From positions 1-64,000 of the forward strand of contig JBAUHI010000086.1 of NCBI GenBank assembly GCA_049680185.1: a DNA stretch of 64,000 nt, read 5' to 3'. Positions 56,492 through 64,000 of this stretch are shown here, piece after piece. The notes under the pieces were generated by a model, which worked only from the letters and a program-made list of their open reading frames with translations, had not been told where the DNA came from and did no database searches. Position numbers and translations under genes: made by a program. This stretch comes from CAMLHU01 sp049680185 (GTDB taxonomy: Bacteria > Gemmatimonadota > Gemmatimonadetes > Gemmatimonadales > GWC2-71-9). Numbering within the stretch: the stretch's first letter is position 1; each line of letters begins with the position of its first letter.

Positions 56492-57238
56492 ATGGACGAC
56501 CTGATGATGTCGCGACTGTCGGAATATGTGGATGGCACGCTCCCGCCTGCGGAACGCGCGGCGGTGGAGCAGTGGCTGGCCGAGCATCCGGCGGGACGGC
56601 GGGCCGTCGTGGAACTGGCGCAGGTCAAGCATCAAGCGACCGCGCTGCCGATGCGAGCCGTGCCGGAGACCGTGTGGTCGGGGGTGCGGGCGGGGATCGA
56701 TGGACCGCGGGTGAGCACGACGGCGGGGCCGCTGGTCCGGAGTCGCGTGAGTTTTTCGATGTCACAGCTTGCCGCCGCGGCGAGCGTCTTGCTTGCGGTC
56801 GGCGCCGTCGGCACGTGGTGGGCGCTCCGCGATCACGGCAGCGTCACGCCCTCGGTCGTGACGCAACCTCTTGTTGCCGTGCTCCATCCTACTGACGCGA
56901 CGGGGGGCGCCACGCCACTCGTTCCCGATCGTCCGGTGCCGGCGGCGCCAGAGCGGCAGACGCGGCTGATCGCCAACACCACGCGGGCCGACCAGAGTTA
57001 CGACCACGCCATCGAGGACCTGCAGCGCGTGGTGACGGACAATCGGGAGCGCTTGAGCCCTGCCACCGTCAAGGTCATCGACCAGAGCCTGGCGCGGATC
57101 GACGCAGCGTTGGCGCGGGCCACGCGAGCCCTCAAGCAGGATCCGCGCAACACCTATTTGAATGATCACGTGACCGAGATGCGGCAGCGGAAGCTCCAGC
57201 TGCTCCAACGGACCGCCGGACTGGTCTCGGCAAGCTGA
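56492..57238 (+). CDS. Anti-sigma factor-like membrane protein, no zinc motif
   Basis: 248 aa. The N-terminus LSEYVDGTLPPAERAAVEQWLAEHPAGRRAVVEL matches the anti-sigma domain, but the usual CxxC is replaced (EHPAGRR), so no zinc site. A single membrane segment (SQLAAAASVLLAVGAVGTWWAL) is followed by a periplasmic part with a helical region (YDHAIEDLQRVVTDNRERLSPATVKVIDQSLARIDAALARATRAL). Likely sequesters the sigma factor encoded just upstream and releases it on an envelope signal. Confidence 0.85.
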   Translation: MDDLMMSRLSEYVDGTLPPAERAAVEQWLAEHPAGRRAVVELAQVKHQATALPMRAVPETVWSGVRAGIDGPRVSTTAGPLVRSRVSFSMSQLAAAASVLLAVGAVGTWWALRDHGSVTPSVVTQPLVAVLHPTDATGGATPLVPDRPVPAAPERQTRLIANTTRADQSYDHAIEDLQRVVTDNRERLSPATVKVIDQSLARIDAALARATRALKQDPRNTYLNDHVTEMRQRKLQLLQRTAGLVSAS

Positions 57239-57257
57239 ACCGAACGGAGAGACTGCC

Positions 57258-58235
57258 ATGCTGTTGCTGACGATGACCGCGCTCGTCCTCGCGAACTTTC
57301 AACAGGGGGCGACCCCGCCCCGGCCCCCGCGCCCGCCGCGCGCCCCGATCGTGGTGACGCCAAGGGTGCACGTGGATGTGTCGGCCGATCGGGACGATCA
57401 GGCCGATGAGGACGGCAGCACTGCCGGGACCACCGACACGACCATCGCGGTCGAGAAGGGTGTGCGCCTTTCGGTCGACAACTTCTCCGGCCACATCACC
57501 GTGGTCGGGTGGGACCAGGACAAGGTCCGCGTGAAGACCGGCGGCGATGATCAGAGCGGTGTCGATGTGTCGGGTGGGACCGTGACCCTGCGGGTCAACG
57601 GCAATGGTGGACGCTGGGGAGACCAGGAGGATCACGACATCACCGTCTCCGTGCCGGCCTGGATGGAGCTCGACCTGAGCGGCAACGAGGTGGACATCGA
57701 TGTAAGCGGCGTTCGCGGGTCGGTGCGGGCGGAGACCGTCGAAGGCACCGTCTCGCTCAAGGGCGGCGATGGCACCATCTCCCTCAAGTCCGTCGACGGC
57801 GACATCACCGTCTCCGGTGCGAAGGGACGGATCGGACTCAACACCGTGGAAGGGGAGATCCGCGCGACCGACATCGCCGGCGACCTCGACGTGCAGTCGG
57901 TGGACGGAGAGATCACCCTGGACGGGGTGGACTCGCGTTCGGTGAATGCGAGCTCGGTGGATGGCTCGATCCGCTTCTCGGGCCCGATCAACGCGGGCGG
58001 GACGTACCATCTCGAGTCCCACGACGGCGATGTGGTCCTCCTGACCGACGGTGCGCCCGACGCGGTGATGTCGATCAGCACCTTCGATGGTGAGTTCGAA
58101 TCCGATTACCCGGTGACCGTGACCGGTGCCAATTCCAACCGGCGGATGACCTTCACGCTGGGCGCCGGCAAGGCCCGGGTGGAGCTGCAGACGTTCGACG
58201 GCAAGATCTCACTGCGGCGCGCACCTGCGCGCTGA
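57258..58235 (+). CDS. DUF4097-type beta-repeat exported protein
   Basis: 325 aa. Short hydrophobic N-terminus (MLLLTMTALVLANFQ), Pro/Arg segment, then an acidic patch and repeated short beta rungs (VSLKGGDGTISLKSVDGDITVSGAKGRIGLNTVEGEIRATDIAG) typical of the DUF4097 fold, a right-handed beta-solenoid. No catalytic site seen. Third gene of the sigma/anti-sigma operon. Such proteins are often linked to envelope stress circuits. Confidence 0.85.
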   Translation: MLLLTMTALVLANFQQGATPPRPPRPPRAPIVVTPRVHVDVSADRDDQADEDGSTAGTTDTTIAVEKGVRLSVDNFSGHITVVGWDQDKVRVKTGGDDQSGVDVSGGTVTLRVNGNGGRWGDQEDHDITVSVPAWMELDLSGNEVDIDVSGVRGSVRAETVEGTVSLKGGDGTISLKSVDGDITVSGAKGRIGLNTVEGEIRATDIAGDLDVQSVDGEITLDGVDSRSVNASSVDGSIRFSGPINAGGTYHLESHDGDVVLLTDGAPDAVMSISTFDGEFESDYPVTVTGANSNRRMTFTLGAGKARVELQTFDGKISLRRAPAR

Positions 58236-58257
58236 ACCATCCAGACGGAGCGATGCG

Positions 58258-59040
58258 ATGCGCGGTTCGATGATGCTTCTGACGCTGGCCCTCGCGGCGG
58301 GGACCGCCGCACCGGCAGCGGCGCAGGATTTCAGCTGGAAGGGCACGTTGGCGGCGGGGAAGATGCTCGAGGTGAGAGGCGTGATCGGCGGGATCCACGC
58401 CAGTCTCGCCTCGGGAGATCAGATCGAGGTGACGGCGACCAAGCGGGGGCGCCACAGCGATCCCGCAGACGTGAAGATCCAGGTGGTGCCGTGGGATGGC
58501 GGGGTCACCATCTGTGCCGTCTACCCGACGCCGCGGCGCGCCCGCCACGAGAACGAGTGCGCCCCGCAAGGCGGCGGTTCGATGAGCACCGACAACAACG
58601 ATGTGTCGGTGGAGTTCACGGTGAAGGTGCCTGCCAAGGTGAACTTCACCGGGGCCACGGTCAACGGGCAGGTGTCGGCAGACGGCCTGGGCGGCGATGC
58701 CGACCTGTCGACCGTCAACGGCGACGTATCAGTGAGCGCTGCCGGAGTGGTCGAGGCGACGACAGTGAACGGATCGATCGACGCCACGAGCGGGAAGAAC
58801 AACTGGGAGGGAGCGCTCAAGTTCAACACCGTCAACGGCGGGATCACACTGCGGGTGCCCGATGGGCTGAATGCCGACCTGCGGGCGTCCACCGTCAACG
58901 GCAGGATCACCACCGACTTCCCGGTGACCGTCACGGGCTCGATGAGCCCGCGGAGCCTCAAGGGGAGGATCGGGACTGGCGGACGGGATCTCGACATGGA
59001 GACGGTGAACGGGTCGATCGAGATACGGAAGAAAGGCTAG
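58258..59040 (+). CDS. Second DUF4097-type exported protein
   Basis: 260 aa. Signal peptide RGSMMLLTLALAAGTAAPAAA. The mature part has the same rung pattern as the previous protein (VNGQVSADGLGGDADLSTVNGDVSVSAAGVVEATTVNGSID) with VNG in place of VDG as the turn, so they are paralogues. Two cysteines (TICAVYP, ENECAPQ) could form a disulfide. Last gene of the operon. Confidence 0.85.
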   Translation: MRGSMMLLTLALAAGTAAPAAAQDFSWKGTLAAGKMLEVRGVIGGIHASLASGDQIEVTATKRGRHSDPADVKIQVVPWDGGVTICAVYPTPRRARHENECAPQGGGSMSTDNNDVSVEFTVKVPAKVNFTGATVNGQVSADGLGGDADLSTVNGDVSVSAAGVVEATTVNGSIDATSGKNNWEGALKFNTVNGGITLRVPDGLNADLRASTVNGRITTDFPVTVTGSMSPRSLKGRIGTGGRDLDMETVNGSIEIRKKG

Positions 59041-59126
59041 AGGCTGGAGGCTGGGGGAGGCTAGAGGCTAAAGGCCAAGAGCTGAGGGCTTGAAGCTGAT
59101 AGCAGATAGCTGATAGCTGCCACCGG
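59041..59126. repeat. Heptad array at convergent gene ends
   Basis: Units GAGGCTG-GAGGCTA-AAGGCCA-AGAGCTG-AGGGCTT-GAAGCTG-ATAGCAG-ATAGCTG-ATAGCTG. The unit drifts along the array while the 7-bp phase is kept, apart from one break near 59055. Single arm only. Confidence 0.7.
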
Positions 59127-59132
59127 CCCTTT

Positions 59133-59507
59133 TCACTCTGGTGGCTTTTCTTCGAACTGTTCCCAGAGCGCGATGCGATTGCCATCGGGATCGGCAACGA
59201 GGGCCATGATCCCCCACGATTGGCGGGTCGGCTCCGATACGAACGTCACACCGGCGTCCATCAGGTCACTGCAATAATCCAGTATGCCAGGAATGTGGAG
59301 CACCAGACCCGTGTCGCGGCCCACCATCTCCTTGGCACTGGGATGATTGGCCGGATGCACGCCGAGCTTGGTGCCGCCGACGAAGAACTCGGCGCCGAAC
59401 GTTCCCTGCTTGGCGAGCGGGAGCTTGAGCGTGTCGCGATAGAACGCGATGGCGCGTTCGATGTCAGTGACAAAGATGGCGGCGGAGTAGAGCGATGGGG
59501 CGGTCAT
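59133..59507 (-). CDS. VOC-family (glyoxalase-like) protein
   Basis: 124 aa. Single vicinal-oxygen-chelate fold with two beta-alpha-beta-beta-beta motifs: LYSAAIFVTDIERAIAFYRDTLKLPLAKQ and GIMALVADPDGNRIALWEQFEEKP. The ending NRIALWE carries the usual metal Glu. Lactoylglutathione lyase-like in fold; the substrate is unknown. Stands alone. Confidence 0.85.
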   Translation of the reverse strand: MTAPSLYSAAIFVTDIERAIAFYRDTLKLPLAKQGTFGAEFFVGGTKLGVHPANHPSAKEMVGRDTGLVLHIPGILDYCSDLMDAGVTFVSEPTRQSWGIMALVADPDGNRIALWEQFEEKPPE

Positions 59508-59560
59508 GGGGGTGGCGAGTGGCGGGTGGTGGGTGAAATGCGACGGGTGCCGGCTCCGGC
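59508..59560. repeat. Heptad arm upstream of the VOC gene
   Basis: GTGGCGA-GTGGCGG-GTGGTGG-GTGAAAT-GCGACGG-GTGCCGG, single purine-type arm, in the 5' leader of the minus-strand VOC gene. Confidence 0.6.
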
Positions 59561-59679
59561 GTGAAACCTAGCGGGATGACGTTCGGTGACACCCTTCCTC
59601 ACAAGTAGAGAGGCTCCATCGCGGCCCCGCTCATGCGCGAGTGGACTCGCGGCTGCAACATATTGGAAAACACTGACCT

Positions 59680-59753
59680 GTGGGGGTCGCCTGCGGAGAC
59701 CCTTTGCGGATGGCTCGGAGATTCAAGTGTGGGTCGCCGCAAGCGACCCCCAC
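59680..59753. other. Perfect 11-bp inverted repeat near the cassette edge
   Basis: GTGGGGGTCGC (59680-59690) and GCGACCCCCAC (59743-59753), with a third partial copy GTGGGTCGC between. No gene seen from 59561 to 59765. May mark the outer border of the inserted segment or end its transcription. Confidence 0.5.
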
Positions 59754-59765
59754 GCCTCATCGGAG

Positions 59766-59860
59766 CTACTTCCCCTTCCCGCTCTCCACCGCCGACAAGT
59801 TCCGCTGCAATCCCGCCCGCCCCGCCCGCGCCAGCGGTGTTCCGCCGACGCGGTCCTCGA
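59766..59860 (-). pseudogene. Displaced 3' end of a queG-like gene
   Basis: On the minus strand this reads EDRVGGTPLARAGRAGLQRNLSAVESGKGK then stop. It aligns without gaps to the end of intact queG (EERFGGTPLARAGREGLLRNVAAVE). Over 77 bases (59784-59860 against 60438-60514) I count about 60 identities. Only this tail is present and it has no start. It directly abuts the stop codon of the 175-aa gene. Confidence 0.75.
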
Positions 59861-60388
59861 TCAATTGCCGTCTGTGGAACGCATGCACCACCGTTTGAAC
59901 TCCGAGACGTTGCCGAGCACCACGGCGGAGTCGGGCGGAATAACCGGCTTGGCCGTGAAGTCTCGGGTAACGAGTTCAGCAACCTCGGAGGCCCATTCAT
60001 CATCAGGATCCGGCGGGCGGGCCGAATCAGCACGCACCACCACGTGGAGTATCGGCAGTCCCTGGCGGTCAAGCCCGACGTATATCCCAGCCATCCCGAC
60101 ATCCATATGACCAGATTGCTGAAACCGCAGTGCATAAGGCCTTAAACCGTCACACCGATACCAACGCTTCGAGTCATCGGCGAATAGGGCCCATTGCCCA
60201 TCCCGAACGGAATCAGGAAGCACAACCGAGGGCGGCACATCTCCGGTCAACCTGAACTGGTAGTCGACATATGCCACAGGATAGCAATACGGCGTGAAGC
60301 CCATCACGGCGAGCCCCACAAGAACGGGTGTCAACCAACCCCTTCCATGCAACGGTCGTGTGCCCTGCATCTCGGTCAAGATCCGCAT
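59861..60388 (-). CDS. Hypothetical membrane-anchored or exported protein in a low-GC cassette
   Basis: 175 aa from ATG 60388. An N-terminal hydrophobic stretch (LTPVLVGLAVMGFTPYCYPV) acts as anchor or signal. The rest is soluble (PPSVVLPDSVRDGQWALFADDSKRWYRCDGLRPYALRF; MAGIYVGLDRQGLPILHVVVRAD). No known family recognised. GC is clearly lower than in the flanks (about 53-57% in lines I counted), and it sits between two copies of the queG 3' end, so it was probably acquired by transfer. Confidence 0.65.
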   Translation of the reverse strand: MRILTEMQGTRPLHGRGWLTPVLVGLAVMGFTPYCYPVAYVDYQFRLTGDVPPSVVLPDSVRDGQWALFADDSKRWYRCDGLRPYALRFQQSGHMDVGMAGIYVGLDRQGLPILHVVVRADSARPPDPDDEWASEVAELVTRDFTAKPVIPPDSAVVLGNVSEFKRWCMRSTDGN

Positions 60389-60425
60389 TGGCCTCACCTT
60401 CCCGGCTAGTGATGAGTGCCCTTCC

Positions 60426-61349
60426 TCAGCCACCCTGCTCCACCGCCGCGACATTTCGAAGGAGCCCTTCCCGCCCCGCCCGCGCCAGCGGTGTCCCGCC
60501 AAAACGCTCCTCGAAGTCCCGATCCGACATCCGGTCGAGTGTTGCAGCCGTGACACCCGCGAGCGGCCTCCGGTCGGCGAACTCGGCGATGCTGCTCTCC
60601 CGAGCAAAGCGCTCGTTCCATGGGCAAACATCATTGCAGATGTCGCACCCGAACGCCCACCCCGAGAGTTTGGGTGCCAACTCGTCAGGGATCGGCCCAT
60701 CCTGCTCGATGGTCAGGTAGGAGATGCAGCGCGTGGCATCGACCACACCCGGCTCCACAAAGGCGCCGGTGGGGCAGGCGTCGAGACATCGGGTGCAGCT
60801 GCCGCAATGCTCCGCCTCGAAGGGTGCGTCGACCGCGAGCAGGAGGTCGGTGAACACGGTCCCGATGAAACAGAACGACCCGACACCGGGCCTGATGAGC
60901 ATGGCGTTCTTGCCGATCCACCCCAACCCCGCTCGCCGGGCCAGTTCACGTTCTGGCACCGGGCCATCGTCCACCCAGGGGTGCGCGACGGTCGCACCCT
61001 CGGTGCGGAGGAAGCCCGCCAGTGCCTGGAGTCGCTTGTATGTGACGGTGTGGTAGTCACTGCCGCGAGCATACTTGGCCACCCGTGGCGCACGTCGCGA
61101 GTCGTCGGTCTCGGCGTGGTAGTAGTTCTCCAGCACGATCACCGCGCGGCGGGCGCGGGGGACGATGTGCGCCGGATCGCGGCGCTTGGCCGCCTGCCGA
61201 TGGAGGTAACGCATGACACCGGCGTGGCCCGCCGCGAGCCAGCGATCGAAGCGGTCGGCCTGCGCATTAGGGGCCAGGTCGGTGACGCCGCACGCGACGA
61301 ATCCGAGCTCGGCGGCGCGGGCCTTGACCCGTTCGGCGAGGAGCGTCAC
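60426..61349 (-). CDS. queG: Epoxyqueuosine reductase
   Basis: 307 aa from GTG 61349, overlapping the ndh stop as GTGA. Cobalamin and Fe-S enzyme that makes queuosine in tRNA anticodons from epoxyqueuosine. N-terminal DUF1730 part (RYLHRQAAKRRDPAHIVPRARRAVIVLENYY), active-site region ARGSDYHTVTYKRL, and two 4Fe-4S motifs, CGSCTRCLDACPTGA and CDICNDVCPWN. The C-terminal end (EERFGGTPLARAGREGLLRN) is the segment duplicated at 59784. Confidence 0.93.
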   Translation of the reverse strand: MTLLAERVKARAAELGFVACGVTDLAPNAQADRFDRWLAAGHAGVMRYLHRQAAKRRDPAHIVPRARRAVIVLENYYHAETDDSRRAPRVAKYARGSDYHTVTYKRLQALAGFLRTEGATVAHPWVDDGPVPERELARRAGLGWIGKNAMLIRPGVGSFCFIGTVFTDLLLAVDAPFEAEHCGSCTRCLDACPTGAFVEPGVVDATRCISYLTIEQDGPIPDELAPKLSGWAFGCDICNDVCPWNERFARESSIAEFADRRPLAGVTAATLDRMSDRDFEERFGGTPLARAGREGLLRNVAAVEQGG

Positions 61350-62626
61350 CAGCGTGGTTCGGGGGGGCGTGCGGACGCTTCGCCGTAGATGAGGCGGGCG
61401 CCGAGTCCGTAGGTGAAATACGACCAGCCCCACTGCAGCATCACCAGGACGCGATTGCGGAAGCCGATCAGGAAGAAGATGTGGACGAAGATCCAGGCCA
61501 GCCACGCGGAAAAGCCATGGAAGCCGAAGCGCCGGATATCGGCGACGGCGCGGCCGCGACCGATGACCGCGAGCTGGCCCTTGTCGAGATAGTGGAAAGG
61601 CGGCCGCGACCTTCCAGTGAGGTCCTGGATGATCGCGCGGGCGGCGTAGTTCCCCATCTGAATGGCGACCGGGCAGATACCAGGGAGCGTGGCGCCGCCC
61701 TGATGTTCGAAGGCTGCGGCGTCACCCAGGACGAAGAGATCGGGGTGCCCGGGAACAGTGCATTCGGGTGTGACCAGCACCCGCCCCTGGCGGTCGAGTG
61801 GCGCATCGAGGGAACGGGTGAGCGGACTGGCGGTATTGCCGGCGGCCCAGACCACCGTGCGGGTGGGAATGGTCCATCCGGCAGCCTGCACGGCATCAGG
61901 ATCGACCGAGGTGACGAGGGTATCGGTGCGGACATCGACGCCCAGGTGGCGGAGGGCCTGCTTGGCCCAGTCGCTCTGTTCCGGCGGATAGCTGGTGAGG
62001 AGGCGAGGTCCGCCCTCGAGGAGGAGCACCGAGGCATCGCGCGGGTCGATGTGGCGGAAGTCACGCCGAAGAGCGTAGCGGCGGATCTCCGCGATGGCGC
62101 CGGCCATCTCGACCCCGGTGGGGCCGCCGCCGATGACCACGAAGGTGAGCAGTTGCTGGCGACGGACCAGGTCACGTTCGCGTTCGGCGGCCTCGAAGGC
62201 GAGGAGGATCCGTCGGCGGATGGCGAGCGCGTCCTCGAGATTCTTGAGTCCCGGCGCCGAACCTTCCCACTGGTCGTTCCCGAAGTACGAATGCCGCGCG
62301 CCGGTGGCAACGATGCAGTAGTCGTACTGAATACTACTACCATCAGCGAGTGTGATGGCCTTGGCGTTCGGGTCGATCCGATCGGCGGTGCCGAGGAGGA
62401 CGTCGACGTTCTTTTGGCGGCGGAGGATCGAGCGGATCGGTGAGGCGATGTCGCTCGGGCTCAAGGCCGCGGTGGCCACCTGGTAGAGCATCGGCTGGAA
62501 GAGGTGGTGGTTCCGTCGATCGACGAGCGTGACGTGGACGGGGGAATTCCGGAGCGCCTTGGTGGCGTAGAGTCCAGCGAATCCGCCGCCGAGGATCACT
62601 ACGTTCGGGGTCGTCGTGGATGCCAC
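61346..62626 (-). CDS. ndh: Type II NADH:quinone oxidoreductase
   Basis: 426-aa single-subunit, non-proton-pumping NADH dehydrogenase on the inner membrane. FAD site VVILGGGFAGLYATKAL, NAD(H) site FVVIGGGPTGVEMAGAIAEI, and LFVLGDAAAFEHQGGATLPGICPVAIQMGNYAA near the C-terminus. The tail FSAWLAWIFVHIFFLIGFRNRVLVMLQWGWSY provides membrane attachment. Passes electrons from NADH to quinone. Overlaps queG by four bases. Confidence 0.93.
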   Translation of the reverse strand: MASTTTPNVVILGGGFAGLYATKALRNSPVHVTLVDRRNHHLFQPMLYQVATAALSPSDIASPIRSILRRQKNVDVLLGTADRIDPNAKAITLADGSSIQYDYCIVATGARHSYFGNDQWEGSAPGLKNLEDALAIRRRILLAFEAAERERDLVRRQQLLTFVVIGGGPTGVEMAGAIAEIRRYALRRDFRHIDPRDASVLLLEGGPRLLTSYPPEQSDWAKQALRHLGVDVRTDTLVTSVDPDAVQAAGWTIPTRTVVWAAGNTASPLTRSLDAPLDRQGRVLVTPECTVPGHPDLFVLGDAAAFEHQGGATLPGICPVAIQMGNYAARAIIQDLTGRSRPPFHYLDKGQLAVIGRGRAVADIRRFGFHGFSAWLAWIFVHIFFLIGFRNRVLVMLQWGWSYFTYGLGARLIYGEASARPPEPRW

Positions 62627-62629
62627 CGC

Positions 62630-62914
62630 TCAGCGTCCCAGCCGGAGGAGTTCACGGCGCCAGCGGGCGAATCGGACGAGGTCCCCGATCGGCGGGACGG
62701 CCGACTCATCGCCATACGCCGTGTACATCCGCCAGCGGAGATAGGTACGATCGGGGAGGGGAAGGAACGGCGGGAGGCGCCACCAACTGCGGCGGCGGAA
62801 CGCCCAGCCTGCCGAGACCAGCGCGATGGCAAGCGAGGGAGAAACGAGCGCCCGAGGCACCACCGCCAGGGAGAGCCGAAGCCAGGAACCAGCGGGAGAG
62901 GTGCCTTGGTCCAT
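62630..62914 (-). CDS. Small membrane protein upstream of ndh
   Basis: 94 aa from ATG 62914. One hydrophobic segment (LVSPSLAIALVSAGWAF) between basic residues, then FLPLPDRTYLRWRMYTAYGDESAVP and a helical, Arg-rich end. Not recognised. Its stop lies 3 bases before the ndh start, so they are co-transcribed. Confidence 0.65.
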   Translation of the reverse strand: MDQGTSPAGSWLRLSLAVVPRALVSPSLAIALVSAGWAFRRRSWWRLPPFLPLPDRTYLRWRMYTAYGDESAVPPIGDLVRFARWRRELLRLGR

Positions 62915-62986
62915 GCCGATATATAACCGGGTCCGGTATATTCCCGGCCTATCCAGGACGGAGTTTCCAGCCAGCCAGGAGCCAAA

Positions 62987-63745
62987 TTGGGGCGTGTGAG
63001 CCGACGCGGTCCGAGCACCAATGGCGCACCCACCGAGGATGAAGCGCTCCTCGCGGGCGGGGCCCCCGAGCGGCCTGACGCGCTCAAGCACTCCGACCCA
63101 TGGCGCGTCCTCCGCATCATGGGGGAGTTCGTCGACGGGTTCGATGCGCTCGCCGACGTCGTCGACGCCGTGGCCATCTTCGGATCCGCCCGCACCCCGC
63201 CCGATGATCCGTTGTACACTACCGCGGTCGACACAGCGCGCGCGCTGGCCCGCGCGGGGTGCCCGATCATCACCGGTGGCGGCCCCGGGATCATGGAGGC
63301 CGCCAATCGCGGTGCCACCGAAGGCGGAGCGCTGTCGATCGGCTGCAACATCGAGCTGCCGCACGAGCAGGGACTCAACCCGTACGTCGATCGCGGCGTC
63401 GAGTTCCGCTACTTCTTCGTGCGGAAGGTGATGTTCCTCAAGTACTCCACCGCGTTCGTCGTGTTCCCCGGCGGCTTCGGCACCTTGGACGAGCTGACCG
63501 AGGCGCTCACGCTCATCCAGACCGGCAAGGTCAAGCATTTCCCGGTGATCCTCGTTGGCACCGCGTATTGGCGTGGTCTGGTGGACTGGCTCCGCGGGCC
63601 GGTGGTTGGCGAAGGGAAGATCGGCGTCCAGGATCTCGACCTGTTCCACCTGACCGACGACCCGACGGAAGTGGTGCGATGCATCATGGAGGCGCGCGAG
63701 GCGCGCGCGCTCCGCCACGGAACGCCAGAGGAGGCACGCCCGTGA
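62987..63745 (+). CDS. LOG-family protein (TIGR00730-type phosphoribohydrolase fold)
   Basis: 252 aa from TTG 62987 (AGGAG just before; GTG 62996 is an alternative). Rossmann-like fold with AVAIFGSARTPPDD, IITGGGPGIMEAANRGA and the family signature VVFPGGFGTLDELTEALTLIQ. Relatives release free cytokinin-type bases from ribotides or cleave nucleotide monophosphates; the bacterial substrate is usually unknown. Overlaps the next gene by GTGA. Confidence 0.9.
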   Translation: MGRVSRRGPSTNGAPTEDEALLAGGAPERPDALKHSDPWRVLRIMGEFVDGFDALADVVDAVAIFGSARTPPDDPLYTTAVDTARALARAGCPIITGGGPGIMEAANRGATEGGALSIGCNIELPHEQGLNPYVDRGVEFRYFFVRKVMFLKYSTAFVVFPGGFGTLDELTEALTLIQTGKVKHFPVILVGTAYWRGLVDWLRGPVVGEGKIGVQDLDLFHLTDDPTEVVRCIMEAREARALRHGTPEEARP

Positions 63746-64000
63746 CCCGACCATCCGCACCCTTCCTCCGCGGTCAGCGGATCGACCCCCAGGCGATCAC
63801 CGGCCAGGAGACCGCCGCCGACCTGATCGACTCGGCCTTCCTGGCCTACAACGCCGGCCGGCTCAAGGAAGGGTGCAAACTCTTCACCGAGCGGATGCTC
63901 GATCCTTCCGTGACCGTCGGGATGAGCCTGACCGGTGCGATGACGCCAGCGGGGCTCGGGATGAGCACGCTGATCCCGCTCATCGAAGCGGGCTTCGTCG
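63742..64000 (+). CDS. Deoxyhypusine synthase-like protein, 5' part
   Basis: Runs off the window; 86 residues visible from GTG 63742 (MTRPSAPFLRGQRIDPQAIT). The fragment FLAYNAGRLKEGCKLFTERML and VGMSLTGAMTPAGLGMSTLIPLIEAGFV matches the start of the deoxyhypusine/homospermidine synthase family. Bacterial members use spermidine or similar to make modified polyamines. The catalytic lysine would lie beyond the window. Coupled with the LOG-family gene. Confidence 0.8.
   Translation, partial: MTRPSAPFLRGQRIDPQAITGQETAADLIDSAFLAYNAGRLKEGCKLFTERMLDPSVTVGMSLTGAMTPAGLGMSTLIPLIEAGFV

Noticed and set aside
59599..60135. 178-aa minus-strand frame
   Set aside because: Covers part of the queG-like tail in another frame and the real 175-aa gene; composition is not coding-like.
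59633..60145. 170-aa plus-strand frame over the cassette
   Set aside because: Overlaps the minus-strand 175-aa gene and the queG tail; no start signal or recognisable fold.

Overview
The window is high-GC bacterial chromosome carrying a replication-origin neighbourhood. dnaA and dnaN flank an oriC-like spacer, with rpmH, rnpA, yidD and yidC divergent from dnaA. A parS-parA-parB cluster with an M23 peptidase and a bactofilin lies about 38 kb away. Several features together suggest a Gemmatimonadota-like or related Gram-negative soil bacterium: GWxTD lipoprotein, long Ser/Thr kinase with a TPR-like tail, huge Ig-like lipoprotein, DUF4097-type proteins behind an ECF sigma factor, SUF system with a Zn-type SufU, and patatin and beta-barrel outer-membrane proteins. 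This placement is inferred from gene content only; there is no rRNA in the window.

Layout. 0.2-5.5 kb: a giant repetitive surface lipoprotein. 5.7-8.2 kb (minus): yidC, yidD, rnpA and rpmH, with rpmH nested inside the open rnpA frame. 8.4-11.2 kb: dnaA with a DnaA box inside its promoter, an oriC with a DnaA-trio-like tract, and dnaN. 11.3-14.3 kb (minus): a small gene, two paralogous exported proteins and mtgA. 14.36-14.76 kb (minus): RNase P RNA. 14.9-22.4 kb: two Ser/Thr kinases, an AraC-type regulator, a methyl-accepting protein and pyrE. 22.5-28.2 kb: GWxTD lipoprotein, DNA polymerase I and an exported protein. 28.2-38.7 kb: MMPL exporter, metzincin-like protease, beta-lactamase-fold hydrolase, SufT-like protein, RNase D, a thioesterase/alpha-beta hydrolase fusion, ferredoxin, a patatin/beta-barrel protein and a deformylase. 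39-45 kb: sufBCDSU plus bacilliredoxin. 45-47.5 kb: an ABC-2 exporter. 47.5-50.5 kb: parS, parAB, M23 peptidase, bactofilin. 50.6-55.8 kb: a BMP-family nucleoside/sugar ABC importer with an embedded NIF3-like gene. 55.9-59 kb: ECF sigma, anti-sigma and two DUF4097-like proteins. 59-64 kb: VOC protein, a probable inserted cassette behind queG, queG, type II NADH dehydrogenase, a LOG-family protein and the start of a deoxyhypusine-synthase-like gene.

Three things stand out. (1) At about a dozen places, mostly gene ends and spacers, there are degenerate arrays with a period of 7 or 8 bp. Several form a purine-rich arm and a complementary pyrimidine-rich arm. The unit sequence differs at nearly every locus while the architecture is kept, and one array lies in frame inside mtgA. 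(2) A 77-bp imperfect duplicate of the 3' end of queG brackets a lower-GC 175-aa gene, which looks like a cassette integrated at a gene end. (3) rpmH lies wholly within the rnpA open frame, as reported for Thermus. Genes in operons are very often joined by 4-nt start/stop overlaps, mostly GTGA.
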